Numbered from the stretch's first letter, positions 1 through 8,402 are shown. The stretch is DNA of 64,000 nucleotides from Fredericiella sp038205395 (GCA_038205395.1 JBBRBX010000001.1:82557-146556), one strand, 5' to 3'. Notes: generated from the sequence alone by a model not told the origin. Made by a program: numbers and translations.

Positions 1-351
1 GGCGTCGCCGTGGCGCATGATGTAGTAGCGATCGCCTGTGCGTGCGCGGAGCAGGTCGATCAGGTGGATTGTTTCTTCCACCGTGTCAGGGTTGGGATGG
101 ATAAAGATAGCGCTGTGACCAAAGCGCTCGGCAGTGGCGATATAAATGTCTGCCATCTCGCTGCGGTGGAGGGCGCGCTCTTTCTCTTCCATCTGCCCCC
201 ACTGCTCATAGAAGCGGTGCGAAGGGTGCACCTTGCCGAAAGCTTCCATGGTCAGAAAAAAGACCAGTTCAAAATGGGGCACAAGCCCAGTGATGGGGCG
301 GCGTTCGAGGGCAGCGATAAATCGTTGGCGTGGTTGCATGGTGGCGGCCAC
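1..351 (-). CDS. UroD-superfamily methyltransferase, N-terminal part only
   Basis: The window edge cuts this gene, leaving the first 117 codons. The visible N-terminus (MQPRQRFIAALERRPITGLV, then a Phe-rich stretch) is the usual opening of uroporphyrinogen decarboxylase-like proteins that act as corrinoid methyltransferases. I chose the GTG at 351 because an AAGGAG sequence lies six bases upstream; an ATG four codons downstream (339) is the alternative. It lies 34 bases after the stop of another UroD-family gene on the same strand and is probably the fourth gene of the corrinoid operon. The catalytic half is outside the window, so its metal ligands and substrate cannot be judged. Confidence 0.75.
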   Translation of the reverse strand, partial: MAATMQPRQRFIAALERRPITGLVPHFELVFFLTMEAFGKVHPSHRFYEQWGQMEEKERALHRSEMADIYIATAERFGHSAIFIHPNPDTVEETIHLIDLLRARTGDRYYIMRHGDA

Positions 352-385
352 GAAATTCTCCTTCTACAATAACCACTATTGCGGT

Positions 386-1414
386 TCAGCCGGCGACAGG
401 ATGCGGCTTATGTTGGCGAGCATAGTACACCAACGCATGCAGATTCTCGGCCGGCGTGTCGCGCGGCACTTCACAGCCGGCGCCGGCAATGTAGCGGTCG
501 CCCGCCTGCTGGTGGCAGTCAGCCATAATGGCATAGACCGACTCCAGCGTCCCACTGCGCAGATCACGCACCGGGGCAATATTGCCCAACAGCACTTGCG
601 CCGCACCCATCTGGGCGCGTGCTTCCGCCAAGGGAGCCAAAAAATCCAGATCCACAATCTCGGCCCCCAGCGCACCCATACCGGTGAAGATCCGCCGCGT
701 GTTGCCGCAAATGTGCAGCCGCGCCTTTGCTCCTAGTCTGTGCACGCCGTCAACCAGCCGTTGCTCGTAGGGCCAGACAAACTGTGTGTAAATCTGTGGG
801 CCAACCAAGGAAGCAGCCGCATCGCCGATCCCGATCAGCTCAGCGCCTGCCGCAACCTGAGCCGCAGCAAAAGCCAGTTCCATCTCGATCACGAAGGTGA
901 ACAGCCGCTCGACAAAGTCGGGGTCGTCGTAGAAGTCAAGCATCAGGTTGTTGATGCCGCGCAGATCGGCGGCCTCGGCACAAGGCCCTTCGATCCACCC
1001 CTCCACCAGTTTCTGCTCACCTACCCGCTGTCTGAGTGCGCTGATCACACGCAGACGGTTGGCCATACGACTGGACGGCTGCAGAGCAGGCAGTTCCAAC
1101 TGATCGAGAAGCGCCTTATCGGCCAGCAGCGGCGTCTGCCCGTTGTTGGCCGGCGGATCGTCGGGAAAGAAAATTACCGGCGCCCCACAGTCGGTCGCTT
1201 CAACGGCAGGGTCGGAGATGGCGGAGACATAGTCAAGATCAAATGTCTCCGCCACCTGTACCTGGCCTTCTACCTGCACGCGATAATCCGTGCAGTACTC
1301 CAGATAGTTGGCGCCAATCAAGCGCGCCGCAAAGGTCATTGTGATAGGCATGGCCGGCAGACTATCCACCGGTTCGCCCGCCAGATGAGCCAGGATGCGC
1401 TGACGCCCATTCAT
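386..1414 (-). CDS. UroD-family corrinoid methyltransferase (MtaA/MtbA-like)
   Basis: 342 residues with the uroporphyrinogen decarboxylase fold signature. In the methylcobamide:CoM and related methyltransferases of this superfamily, zinc is bound by an H-x-C...C motif; here H234, C236 and C314 fit that pattern. The protein would move a methyl group to or from the corrinoid protein encoded upstream. True heme-pathway UroD is unlikely because the gene sits in a corrinoid operon. The start at 1414 overlaps the upstream stop as ATGA, suggesting translational coupling; an ATG 21 codons upstream lies inside the previous gene. The methyl acceptor is unknown: coenzyme M is not expected in such an organism, so tetrahydrofolate or another thiol is a guess. 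Confidence 0.8.
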   Translation of the reverse strand: MNGRQRILAHLAGEPVDSLPAMPITMTFAARLIGANYLEYCTDYRVQVEGQVQVAETFDLDYVSAISDPAVEATDCGAPVIFFPDDPPANNGQTPLLADKALLDQLELPALQPSSRMANRLRVISALRQRVGEQKLVEGWIEGPCAEAADLRGINNLMLDFYDDPDFVERLFTFVIEMELAFAAAQVAAGAELIGIGDAAASLVGPQIYTQFVWPYEQRLVDGVHRLGAKARLHICGNTRRIFTGMGALGAEIVDLDFLAPLAEARAQMGAAQVLLGNIAPVRDLRSGTLESVYAIMADCHQQAGDRYIAGAGCEVPRDTPAENLHALVYYARQHKPHPVAG

Positions 1415-2553
1415 GCTGTCGCCTGCTCCTGCTGCGGGCGGCCCGTGGGCCGCAGATTGGCCAGCCCCTTGCCCCACACACGCTTGGCTTCTTCCAGATA
1501 GAAAATGTAGTTGGAAAGCGAAACATCAGGCGGCACACGATGGTCGGGGGTGGGGATATAGCCACCTTCTTCGACCAGCGGCGCCAGCCGCTCCACCTCG
1601 GCGGCGATCGCGGCGGGCGACTTCATCAGCACATGCTTATCCACGCCGCCGATGAACCGCATCTCCTTGCCATAGAGGCGGCGAAAGGCAAGCGGGTCAG
1701 CGTGCCATTTGCCCACCTCAATAGGGAACATCGTGTTGACGCCCGCATCGAGCCACAACGGGGCCAAGGCATCGATCTTGCCGTCACAGTCAAGGAAGAT
1801 AATATCTACGTCATAACGGTTGAGCGTACTGGTGATGCGCCGGTAATGAGGAACAAGCACCTCTTGGAACAGCTTGGGAGACATGAGCGGGCCACCGCTG
1901 TAACACATATCCTCCCACATCGACGCCGCCTCGGGACGCACGCCGGCGGAGAGTGTATGCTCAAGTACGGCGACAATGACATCCGCCAGCGTCTCGACAA
2001 CTTCCTCAAACAAGGCGCGGTCGTCGTACATAAGCTGCGAGATGCCTTCCAACCCAAACCAATTGCGCGCAACACCGTACAGCGAGCCGGCCTCGATAAA
2101 CAGCGGGTAGTCGCGGTCGGGACGCAGCCATTCCGCAAGCTGCATCTCCCAGGCCGGGCCGGCAGCCAGGCGTAAGGGATCATCGGCGCGCAGGCGCGGT
2201 TTGTAGTAGGCGTCCCAACTATCACGGTCAAGCAATGTATGGCGCAGATGGCGCGGGATCGAGCCGAGGAACTTGCCACGCTCTACGATCACCCCGTCAG
2301 ACTGCTGCACAATTTCCGTCTCGCCGCAGTCCTTGAGCAGCAGTTCGGCAAAGGCCGGGTAGAGACCCAGTGTACAGCCGCAAGTAATCCACTGTGGGTC
2401 CATGCCAAAAAAGAGATCGGGATTGGCGCCGGCAGGATAGCCTTGCGCCTGCCATAGAGGCAGAGTCTCATCCCAAAAACCGAAATCCATGATCGGGCTG
2501 CGGTCTCTCGGCTGATAATGCATGACTGCGGCAAAGCGCTCACGGGCATTCAT
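1411..2553 (-). CDS. UroD-family protein, variant without the HxC zinc motif
   Basis: 380 residues, UroD superfamily by overall pattern: MNARERFAAV start, an acidic core, and a C-terminal PTPDHRVPPDVS segment typical of these enzymes. At the place where methyltransferases of the family carry H-x-C, this protein reads FLDCDG (D255, C256, D257), so the zinc-ligand histidine is absent. Many environmental UroD-like proteins near corrinoid genes have this DG form, and their reaction is poorly defined. A GAGGAGG ribosome-binding site precedes the ATG. The gene lies 29 bases downstream of the corrinoid protein gene and shares ATGA with the next gene, so it is a core member of the operon. It could be a second methyltransferase or a demethylase of an unknown substrate. 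Confidence 0.75.
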   Translation of the reverse strand: MNARERFAAVMHYQPRDRSPIMDFGFWDETLPLWQAQGYPAGANPDLFFGMDPQWITCGCTLGLYPAFAELLLKDCGETEIVQQSDGVIVERGKFLGSIPRHLRHTLLDRDSWDAYYKPRLRADDPLRLAAGPAWEMQLAEWLRPDRDYPLFIEAGSLYGVARNWFGLEGISQLMYDDRALFEEVVETLADVIVAVLEHTLSAGVRPEAASMWEDMCYSGGPLMSPKLFQEVLVPHYRRITSTLNRYDVDIIFLDCDGKIDALAPLWLDAGVNTMFPIEVGKWHADPLAFRRLYGKEMRFIGGVDKHVLMKSPAAIAAEVERLAPLVEEGGYIPTPDHRVPPDVSLSNYIFYLEEAKRVWGKGLANLRPTGRPQQEQATA

Positions 2554-2582
2554 CGATGGCGCCTCCTCTTGAAGCGTCGAAC

Positions 2583-3224
2583 TTAATTTAACCCCAATAA
2601 GCGGCGAGCCAGGGCGACGGCAGCGCCGGCATTGTCGGTGTAACCATCGGCGCCGATTTCGTCGGCAAAGTCCTGGGTGACGGGCGCACCGCCGATGATG
2701 ACCTTGACACGCTCGCGCAAACCAGCCTGGTTCAGCCGATCCATAATATTTTTCATAGAAGGCAGCGTCGTCGTCAGCAAAGCGGAGAGTGCTACGATAT
2801 CAGCGTTTTTGCTGTTGACTGCGTCGATGAACTTGTCAGCATTGGCATCCACCCCGACATCAATAATTTCAAAGCCGCCGCCTTCGAGCATAATGGCGAC
2901 CAGGTTTTTGCCAATGTCGTGCAGATCACCTTGCACAGTGCCGATGACCACACGCGCAACCGGTTCGGCGCCGGCGCTGGCCAGCAGCGGACGAATCACT
3001 TCCACCGCTCCCTTCATGGCACGCGCAGAAATAAGCAATTCAGGTACAAAGCACTCGTTGGCCTCAAAGCGCTGTCCAACTTCGTCCATGGCAGGTATCA
3101 TATACTCGTCAAGCAGCACCTGCGGATCGACGCCTGCGGCCACAGCCTCTTGGGTGACCGCAACAGCCAATTTCGCATTACCGGCCAAAACAGCGTCATA
3201 CAGCCTTTCCAGGTCTTCCATCAT
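2583..3224 (-). CDS. corrinoid (B12-binding) methyl-carrier protein, MtbC/MtaC-like
   Basis: 213 residues, the normal length for stand-alone corrinoid proteins. An N-terminal helical cap domain (about residues 1-85) is followed by a Rossmann-like B12-binding domain. The cobalt-ligand signature D-x-H-x-x-G is intact as D100, H102, G105, and the downstream glycine-rich IGGAPVT segment also fits. It should carry a methylcobamide between a substrate-specific methyltransferase and an acceptor-side methyltransferase. It is the first gene of the operon, with TAGGAG upstream of the ATG pair and a TATAAT box about 70 bases upstream. No substrate-side MttB/MtaB gene is visible; it may be outside the window, or a UroD paralogue may take that role. 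Confidence 0.9.
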   Translation of the reverse strand: MMEDLERLYDAVLAGNAKLAVAVTQEAVAAGVDPQVLLDEYMIPAMDEVGQRFEANECFVPELLISARAMKGAVEVIRPLLASAGAEPVARVVIGTVQGDLHDIGKNLVAIMLEGGGFEIIDVGVDANADKFIDAVNSKNADIVALSALLTTTLPSMKNIMDRLNQAGLRERVKVIIGGAPVTQDFADEIGADGYTDNAGAAVALARRLLGLN

Positions 3225-3296
3225 TCGCTCCTAATGGTAAAAAACGGTATTGGTTAAAATCAAAAAGGTTTTCGGAAGAGAAGAAGCATCCCGCCT

Positions 3297-3302
3297 ATTA
3301 TA
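3297..3302 (-). promoter_or_regulatory. -10 box for the corrinoid operon
   Basis: A perfect TATAAT on the minus strand lies about 73 bases upstream of the corrinoid protein start. No good -35 box is found at 16-18 bases spacing. No cobalamin riboswitch elements were recognised in the short leader. Confidence 0.4.
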
Positions 3303-3335
3303 CAGGCATTTTGTAATTTGGAGTACAATCCAATT

Positions 3336-4424
3336 ATGGCGTTATTCACACCTGTCGTTTGTGACCTCTCCATCATCATTGTCTCATGGAACGTATGGCC
3401 GCTTTTGGAAGGCTGTCTGCGTTCCATCGAGCGCAGCAGCCGATTAGCGGCAGGCAGTGCGGCGATGGGCATCCAGTTGCGCAGCTTTGGCCCGGCAGAT
3501 GCAGCCGCCACGCTGGAAGTGATCGTTGTTGACAACGCCGGCAGTGATGAGACGGTCGAGCGGCTGCCGCGACTTTTCCCATGGGTGCATCTGATCGCCT
3601 GCGATACAAACCTCGGCTTTACCCGCGGCAACAACCACGGATACGCCGCCAGCCACGGGCGTTATGTCTATTTCCTCAACCCGGACACCGAGTTGGCTGG
3701 TGAGTTATCCGGTAAGTTGTTTGGCGGCCAGCCGCAGCACGACAGCTTGTCGATCCTTTATGCGGTCATCGACGCTGCGCCCGATATTGCAGTCGTGGGG
3801 CCACAGTTGCGGTATGGGGACAGCACATTTCAGCCCAGTGCACGCCGCTTCCCCACACCCGCGACAGGCTTTTTTGAAAGCACCTGGCTGGGCTGGCTCT
3901 GGCCGGCCAATCCATGGTCACAGCGGCTGCATATGCGTGACTGGCCCGTGAGCTACAGCCATGATGTCGATTGGCTGGTGGGGGCGGCCATGCTCTGCCG
4001 TCGTGAGGCGCTGGAAGAAGTGCGCACGCTGCAGGGTCCGTTTGACGAGCGATTCTTTATGTACAGCGAGGAAGTGGACCTCTGCCGCCGGCTCAAGAGC
4101 CACGCTTGGCGTATCGTTTATGTTCCCGCAGCTTTGGTGATTCATTACGAGGGCAAAAGCAGCGAACAGGCAAGTGCGGCGCGGCATATTCACTTCAATA
4201 CCAGTAAAGTCCTATACTACACGAAATGGTTTGCAGGGCTTTGGCCGGCTTTGCTGCGCAGCTTTTTGCTGCTGGAGTTCCGCATCCAACTGTGGATTGA
4301 ACAAGGCAAGCTGCTGCTGGGCCACAAGCCGGCGCTGCGACGGCAGCGGATCGACACCTATCGACAGGTGCTGCGCAGCAGGCTGCGCCCACAGCCGGAG
4401 GGGCGCACCCAGCCAAACCCCTGA
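3336..4424 (+). CDS. family 2 glycosyltransferase (rhamnosyltransferase-like)
   Basis: 362 residues. The N-terminus (LSIIIVSWN near residue 12) is the nucleotide-sugar binding strand of GT2 enzymes, followed by a VDNAGSD segment, FTRGNNHG, and the DxD-like YFLNPDTE. The acceptor-side signature FFMYSEEVDLCRRLK near residue 240 is typical of WbbL/rhamnosyltransferase-type GT2 proteins that build cell-surface polysaccharide. A C-terminal aromatic/basic stretch may associate with the membrane. The ATG at 3336 is preferred; a TTG at 3318 is possible but would read through the likely Shine-Dalgarno TTGGAG. The gene stands alone between a divergent operon and a promoter for the next operon, so its acceptor glycan is unknown. 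Confidence 0.85.
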   Translation: MALFTPVVCDLSIIIVSWNVWPLLEGCLRSIERSSRLAAGSAAMGIQLRSFGPADAAATLEVIVVDNAGSDETVERLPRLFPWVHLIACDTNLGFTRGNNHGYAASHGRYVYFLNPDTELAGELSGKLFGGQPQHDSLSILYAVIDAAPDIAVVGPQLRYGDSTFQPSARRFPTPATGFFESTWLGWLWPANPWSQRLHMRDWPVSYSHDVDWLVGAAMLCRREALEEVRTLQGPFDERFFMYSEEVDLCRRLKSHAWRIVYVPAALVIHYEGKSSEQASAARHIHFNTSKVLYYTKWFAGLWPALLRSFLLLEFRIQLWIEQGKLLLGHKPALRRQRIDTYRQVLRSRLRPQPEGRTQPNP

Positions 4425-4439
4425 AAACGAGACTGCGAA

Positions 4440-4469
4440 TTGACATGCCTCTTTGCTATCGAGTTAAAT
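4440..4469 (+). promoter_or_regulatory. promoter for the amidohydrolase operon
   Basis: TTGACA at 4440-4445 and TTAAAT at 4464-4469 with an 18-base spacer. The predicted start of transcription is near 4476, about 70 bases before the amidohydrolase ATG. Confidence 0.55.
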
Positions 4470-4544
4470 AGCGGAATCTAGGGTGCCGGTGCAGTGATCC
4501 TCACCAACTGCGGCGCCATCCCGTCAAAAATAAAAGGAAGCATC

Positions 4545-5741
4545 ATGACCCAATCGAACGATTTTTACACACAGGCGCAGCAGTTGGGCGAACAATTGAT
4601 CGCCTGGCGGCGGGACATCCACATGCACCCGGAACTTGGTTTTCAGGAGCAGCGCACAGCGCGCCTGGTAGCCGACACCCTGGCGGAATTTGGCATTGAA
4701 GCGCAAACAGGCGGCGGCAAGACCGGTGTCGTCGGCTTTCTAGGCGAAGGCAGCCCGGTGATCGGCATTCGCGCCGATATGGATGCGCTGCCGATCCAGG
4801 AAACAAACGACACCCTCTATCGCTCACAGACGCCCAATGTCATGCACGCCTGCGGCCACGACGCCCATACTGCGATCCTACTCGGTGTGGCCAAGCTGCT
4901 GGCGACCATGCCGGATCGCCCGCCAGGCCAGGTGCGTTTCTTTTTCCAACCTAGCGAAGAAGGCAGCGACTCCGATAACAAATCCGGCGCAGTGCGCATG
5001 ATTGAAGATGGGGCATTGGAGGGCGTAGATGCCGTGATTGCGCTGCATGTAGCCAGCGATCTGCCGGCAGGTTTTGTCTCGGTCGAAGACGGTTACAGCA
5101 CTGCCAATGAGGATTCGTTTGAAATTGTGCTCAAAGGCACGGGTGGTCATGGCGCCATGCCGCATCAGACAGTGGACCCTACCTTTATTCTGGCGCAGGT
5201 GTTGAACTCGATCCAGGGCATTCGGGCGCGACGTATTGATCCGACCAAAGCGGCAGCGCTGTCGATTGGCGTGATCCGCGCCGGCGCTGCCAGCAATGTG
5301 ATCCCCAGCGAAGTGTACATTTCCGGCACCATGCGCAGCTTTGATGACGACACACGCCAGCAGTTGCGCGACGAGTTGGCGCGGACGCTGGAGGTGGCGC
5401 GCGCGCTGGGCGGCGACTTCACCCTGCGCATCCGGCCCGGTTATCCGTCCAACTACAACGAGCCGGCAGTAGCCGCCCTGATGCGCGCCGCCACCGTCAG
5501 CATGGCAGGTGCAGACGCGGTAATTGCGCCGGAGAAAATGATGGGCGCCGAGGACTTTGCCTTTATGACGCGCAAGGCGCCAGGGGCCATGTTCATGCTC
5601 GGTGCGGCGGTCGGCGACTACAGCCGCCCCCACCATACGCCGGTGTTCGACATTGATGAAAGCACCCTGCCGCTTGGCGCCGCCGTGCTGGCAGATGTAA
5701 CCTGCCGGCTGCTGGCAGGGAAAGACGCTTCAACCAGTTGA
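4545..5741 (+). CDS. M20D amidohydrolase (hippurate / N-acyl amino acid hydrolase family)
   Basis: 398 residues, usual family length. Metal-binding motifs are clear: ADMDALPIQE, then HACGHDAHTA near residues 100-109, FFQPSEEG, and a late GAEDFAF followed by HHTPVFD. These bind two divalent metals and catalyse hydrolysis of an N-acyl or amide bond in small substrates, such as hippurate, indole-amino acid conjugates or N-acetyl amino acids; the exact substrate cannot be read. The ATG is preceded by AAAGGAAG. Its stop overlaps the start of the MFS gene (TTGA), and the two downstream genes are equally tight, so substrate uptake or export and further conversion are probably co-expressed. Confidence 0.9.
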   Translation: MTQSNDFYTQAQQLGEQLIAWRRDIHMHPELGFQEQRTARLVADTLAEFGIEAQTGGGKTGVVGFLGEGSPVIGIRADMDALPIQETNDTLYRSQTPNVMHACGHDAHTAILLGVAKLLATMPDRPPGQVRFFFQPSEEGSDSDNKSGAVRMIEDGALEGVDAVIALHVASDLPAGFVSVEDGYSTANEDSFEIVLKGTGGHGAMPHQTVDPTFILAQVLNSIQGIRARRIDPTKAAALSIGVIRAGAASNVIPSEVYISGTMRSFDDDTRQQLRDELARTLEVARALGGDFTLRIRPGYPSNYNEPAVAALMRAATVSMAGADAVIAPEKMMGAEDFAFMTRKAPGAMFMLGAAVGDYSRPHHTPVFDIDESTLPLGAAVLADVTCRLLAGKDASTS

Positions 5742-7009
5742 GCGTTTATCTCAGCCTGCTGCAGCGCAATCCCAACTACCGCAACCTGTGGCTGAGCCGG
5801 GTGGTCAGCAATCTGGGCGACTGGTTCAACCTCTTGGCCAGCGCCACACTGATCGCGCGGCTGACGGATTCGGGCGCAGCCATCAGCCTGCTGTTTTTGG
5901 TGCGGTTTCTGCCCCTCTTCCTGATGAGTCCATTTGCGGGAGTGATTGCAGACCAGTTCGACCGGCGCAAAATCCTGATCGCCACCAATCTGCTGCGTGC
6001 GGCAACTGTGGCGGCCCTACTGCTGGTGGATCGGCCGGAACGCATCTGGCTGCTGTATGTGCTGTCGGCGCTCCAATTTGTATTCAGCGCCCTCTTTACG
6101 CCGGCCGAGACAGCGCTGGTGCCCAATGTCGTGCACAGAGACGATTTGATTACTGCCAACGCGCTGGACAGCATGACTTGGAGCACCATGCTCGCTTTTG
6201 GCGCCATGCTGGGCGGTCTGGCCACAGCCTTCTTTGGCGTTACGACGGCTTTTCTGCTGGACGCGCTGAGCTTCTTGATCTCAGCCTGGTTTGTCAGCCG
6301 CGTTTACGTGCCGGCGCAGGTGAACGACCCTGTCTACAGCGCCCAATCCAGGGGCGTACGCGCCGGCATGTTTGCCTATATTGAAGGGATGCGCTATCTA
6401 AAAGGCGAGCCGATCATTCTGGGGATCGCCCTGGCCAAGGCAGGTGGTTCATTGGTCTGGGGTGCAGTCAATGTGATCGAGGTGCCGCTGGCAGAGCGGG
6501 TCTTTCCCTTGATGGGCAACGGCGCGCTGACGCTGGGGATTTTATATGCCGTGACGGGCATCGGCACCGGGGTTGGGCCACTGCTGCTGCGCGCCTGGCT
6601 GGGCGACAGTAAACCGGCGCAAATGCGTGCCATCCAGATTGGCTTTGGGGCGCTGACGTTGGGCATGTTTGGCCTGGCGCTGGCCCCATCGCTGCCGTGG
6701 GTGCTGGTGGCAACTGCCCTGCGCGCCTTCGGCTCGGGCGGCATCTGGGTCTTTGCCACCGTACTACTGCAGCAGTTGCTGCCCGACTATGTGCGCGGGC
6801 GCGTCTTTGCCTTTGAATTTGCGGCTCTGACACTGACCCAGGCGGTCAGCACACTGTGGGCAGGCTATGCCACTGACCAGCTTGGCCTATCACTGCAGCA
6901 AATTTTTGTCTCCGTAGGCCTCACAAGTATTGTGATGAGCGGCCTGTGGATGCTATTTCAAATGCGCGCCAACAAATCGCTTTATCTGGCTAAGGAACCG
7001 GCAACATGA
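5738..7009 (+). CDS. MFS transporter (EntS/MFS_3-like)
   Basis: 423 residues, about 12 predicted membrane helices, with the loop signature AGVIADQFDRRKIL between helices 2 and 3 typical of the major facilitator superfamily. The closest recognised pattern is the MFS_3 group of exporters, which includes the enterobactin exporter and macrolide efflux pumps. The start is TTG, overlapping the amidohydrolase stop by four bases; its own stop overlaps the RidA start (ATGA). This coupling suggests it moves the substrate or product of the amidohydrolase/LLM pathway, but drug or siderophore export is equally compatible with the family. Direction of transport is not determined by the sequence. Confidence 0.85.
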   Translation: MSVYLSLLQRNPNYRNLWLSRVVSNLGDWFNLLASATLIARLTDSGAAISLLFLVRFLPLFLMSPFAGVIADQFDRRKILIATNLLRAATVAALLLVDRPERIWLLYVLSALQFVFSALFTPAETALVPNVVHRDDLITANALDSMTWSTMLAFGAMLGGLATAFFGVTTAFLLDALSFLISAWFVSRVYVPAQVNDPVYSAQSRGVRAGMFAYIEGMRYLKGEPIILGIALAKAGGSLVWGAVNVIEVPLAERVFPLMGNGALTLGILYAVTGIGTGVGPLLLRAWLGDSKPAQMRAIQIGFGALTLGMFGLALAPSLPWVLVATALRAFGSGGIWVFATVLLQQLLPDYVRGRVFAFEFAALTLTQAVSTLWAGYATDQLGLSLQQIFVSVGLTSIVMSGLWMLFQMRANKSLYLAKEPAT

Positions 7010-7404
7010 GCAATCGCAAAGCGACATTCAACAGCGGCACAAGCTGGGAGGAAATGGCCGGCTACAGCCGCGCCGTGCGCATCGGCGACCACATCCTCGT
7101 CTCAGGCACGACAGCAACGGGGCCGGATGGATTGGTAGGAGGCGCGGACCCGGCGGCACAGGCGCGCTTTATCTTCGATAAAATCGACTTCTCGATTCAG
7201 GCGCTCGGTGGTCGCTTTGAAGATATTGTGCGCACACGCATTTTTGTCAGCGATATTGCCCATTGGGAGGCAGTGGCGCGTGTGCACGGCGAACGCTTTG
7301 CCCGCATCCGGCCGGTCAACACGCTCGTGGAAGCGCGGCTCGTGGGGCCGGAGTATTTGGTCGAGATCGAAGCCGAGGCGGTCATCGGCGCCGCTGGGCA
7401 ATAA
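7006..7404 (+). CDS. RidA/YjgF-family protein lacking the canonical arginine
   Basis: 132 residues with the RidA barrel pattern: SGTTATGPDG, a central VRTRIFVSD strand and a C-terminal VEIEAEAVIG strand. Classical RidA enzymes that deaminate reactive enamines/imines have an arginine in the segment before the last strand; here the segment reads PVNTLVEA, so that residue is Asn. It therefore belongs to one of the other Rid subgroups, whose members often accompany catabolic oxidoreductases. The ATG overlaps the MFS stop, and the LLM oxidoreductase follows five bases later. A role in processing an unstable intermediate of the operon's pathway is inferred from context. Confidence 0.85.
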   Translation: MSNRKATFNSGTSWEEMAGYSRAVRIGDHILVSGTTATGPDGLVGGADPAAQARFIFDKIDFSIQALGGRFEDIVRTRIFVSDIAHWEAVARVHGERFARIRPVNTLVEARLVGPEYLVEIEAEAVIGAAGQ

Positions 7405-7409
7405 GCAGG

Positions 7410-8402
7410 ATGCGCTTCAGTCTGCGGCTCAACAATGATTTGCCGCTAAGCGACTATATCAGGCTGGCGCGTGTGGCCGAGGAAGTGGGCTTTGACCAGT
7501 TCTGGCTGAGCAACGACCTTTTTCTGCGCAGCGCACTTGCCATCCTGCCGGCTGTCGCCTTGGCCACCACCCGCATCGAAATAGGCACAGGCATCCTCAA
7601 TCCCTATACGCTGCATCCGGGTGAGATTGCTATGTTTGCCGCCACAATGGATGAATTGAGCGGCAGCCGCTTTAATTTAGGACTGGCCGCCGGTGCAGGC
7701 GAGTTTCTCAAGTGGGTGGGCATTGAGCAAGGTTCAACGCTGGCTGCACTGCGGGAAACCACTCTTGCCATCCGCCGGCTGCAGCAAGGCGAACGGGTGG
7801 CAATGGACGGCCACTTTCTCACCTGGAGCAGCGAGGCATATCTACGCTTTGCTGCGCCGCGCCGGACGCCGATCTATATTGGGGCAATGGGACCCAAGAT
7901 GCTGGCGCTGACAGGAGAGATAGCGGATGGCGCCCTGCCGCTGCTCTTTCCACCCGAACACTACCGCAATGTTCTGCCTTATGTGCAGGAAGGGCTGGCG
8001 CAGCGACAAATGGAGTTGGGTGAGTTGGATCTGGCCGCCTGTATCTGGGTGTCGCTGGCGGATGACCAAGCGGCGGCGCGACATGTGCTGGCACACAAGA
8101 TTGCCTACTACGGCCACGCCCTCGGCCCTCTGATCTGGGAGCGGCTGGGGTTGACCAGGCAAGATTTTGCGCCGATTGAACAGGCCATGATGGTTGAGCG
8201 CAACGAAGAGAAGGCAGTTGCCTTAGTGGACGAACGGATGCTGCGCATCGGCATCGTCGGTAATGCGGGCGACGTCATTGAACGGATGGAGCCGTTAGTT
8301 GCCGCCGGCGTCCGCCATCTCAGCTTTGGCCCGCCCCTAGGTCCAGACCCGCTGCAGGCAGTGCAGATGTTAGGAAAAGTGGTGGACTATTTCAAAGAGT
8401 AG
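7410..8402 (+). CDS. luciferase-like (LLM) flavin/F420-dependent oxidoreductase
   Basis: 330 residues, the size of methylene-tetrahydromethanopterin reductase-like LLM proteins. The TIM-barrel pattern is clear: LARVAEEVGFDQFWLSND at the N-terminus, then TTRIEIGTGILNPYTLHP, SGSRFNLGLAAGAGEF, and IYIGAMGPKMLALTGEIADG. This family uses F420 or FMN to oxidise or reduce small organic substrates; the cofactor cannot be told apart by eye. The start was placed at the ATG at 7410, five bases after the RidA stop, instead of the far-upstream ATG inside ridA. The pair RidA plus LLM recalls the pyrimidine Rut pathway (RutC, RutA), although this LLM protein is closer to F420 reductases. Confidence 0.85.
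   Translation: MRFSLRLNNDLPLSDYIRLARVAEEVGFDQFWLSNDLFLRSALAILPAVALATTRIEIGTGILNPYTLHPGEIAMFAATMDELSGSRFNLGLAAGAGEFLKWVGIEQGSTLAALRETTLAIRRLQQGERVAMDGHFLTWSSEAYLRFAAPRRTPIYIGAMGPKMLALTGEIADGALPLLFPPEHYRNVLPYVQEGLAQRQMELGELDLAACIWVSLADDQAAARHVLAHKIAYYGHALGPLIWERLGLTRQDFAPIEQAMMVERNEEKAVALVDERMLRIGIVGNAGDVIERMEPLVAAGVRHLSFGPPLGPDPLQAVQMLGKVVDYFKE

Noticed and set aside
10..372. 120-codon plus-strand frame at the left edge
   Set aside because: The minus strand reads a UroD-family N-terminus with a good ribosome-binding site; the plus frame has no domain.
3225..3335. Possible cobalamin riboswitch upstream of the corrinoid operon
   Set aside because: The leader is only about 70 bases and shows no B12-box or kissing-loop elements.
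4878..5636. 252-codon minus-strand frame inside the M20 amidohydrolase
   Set aside because: Shadow of a gene with complete metal-binding motifs; no domain in the frame.
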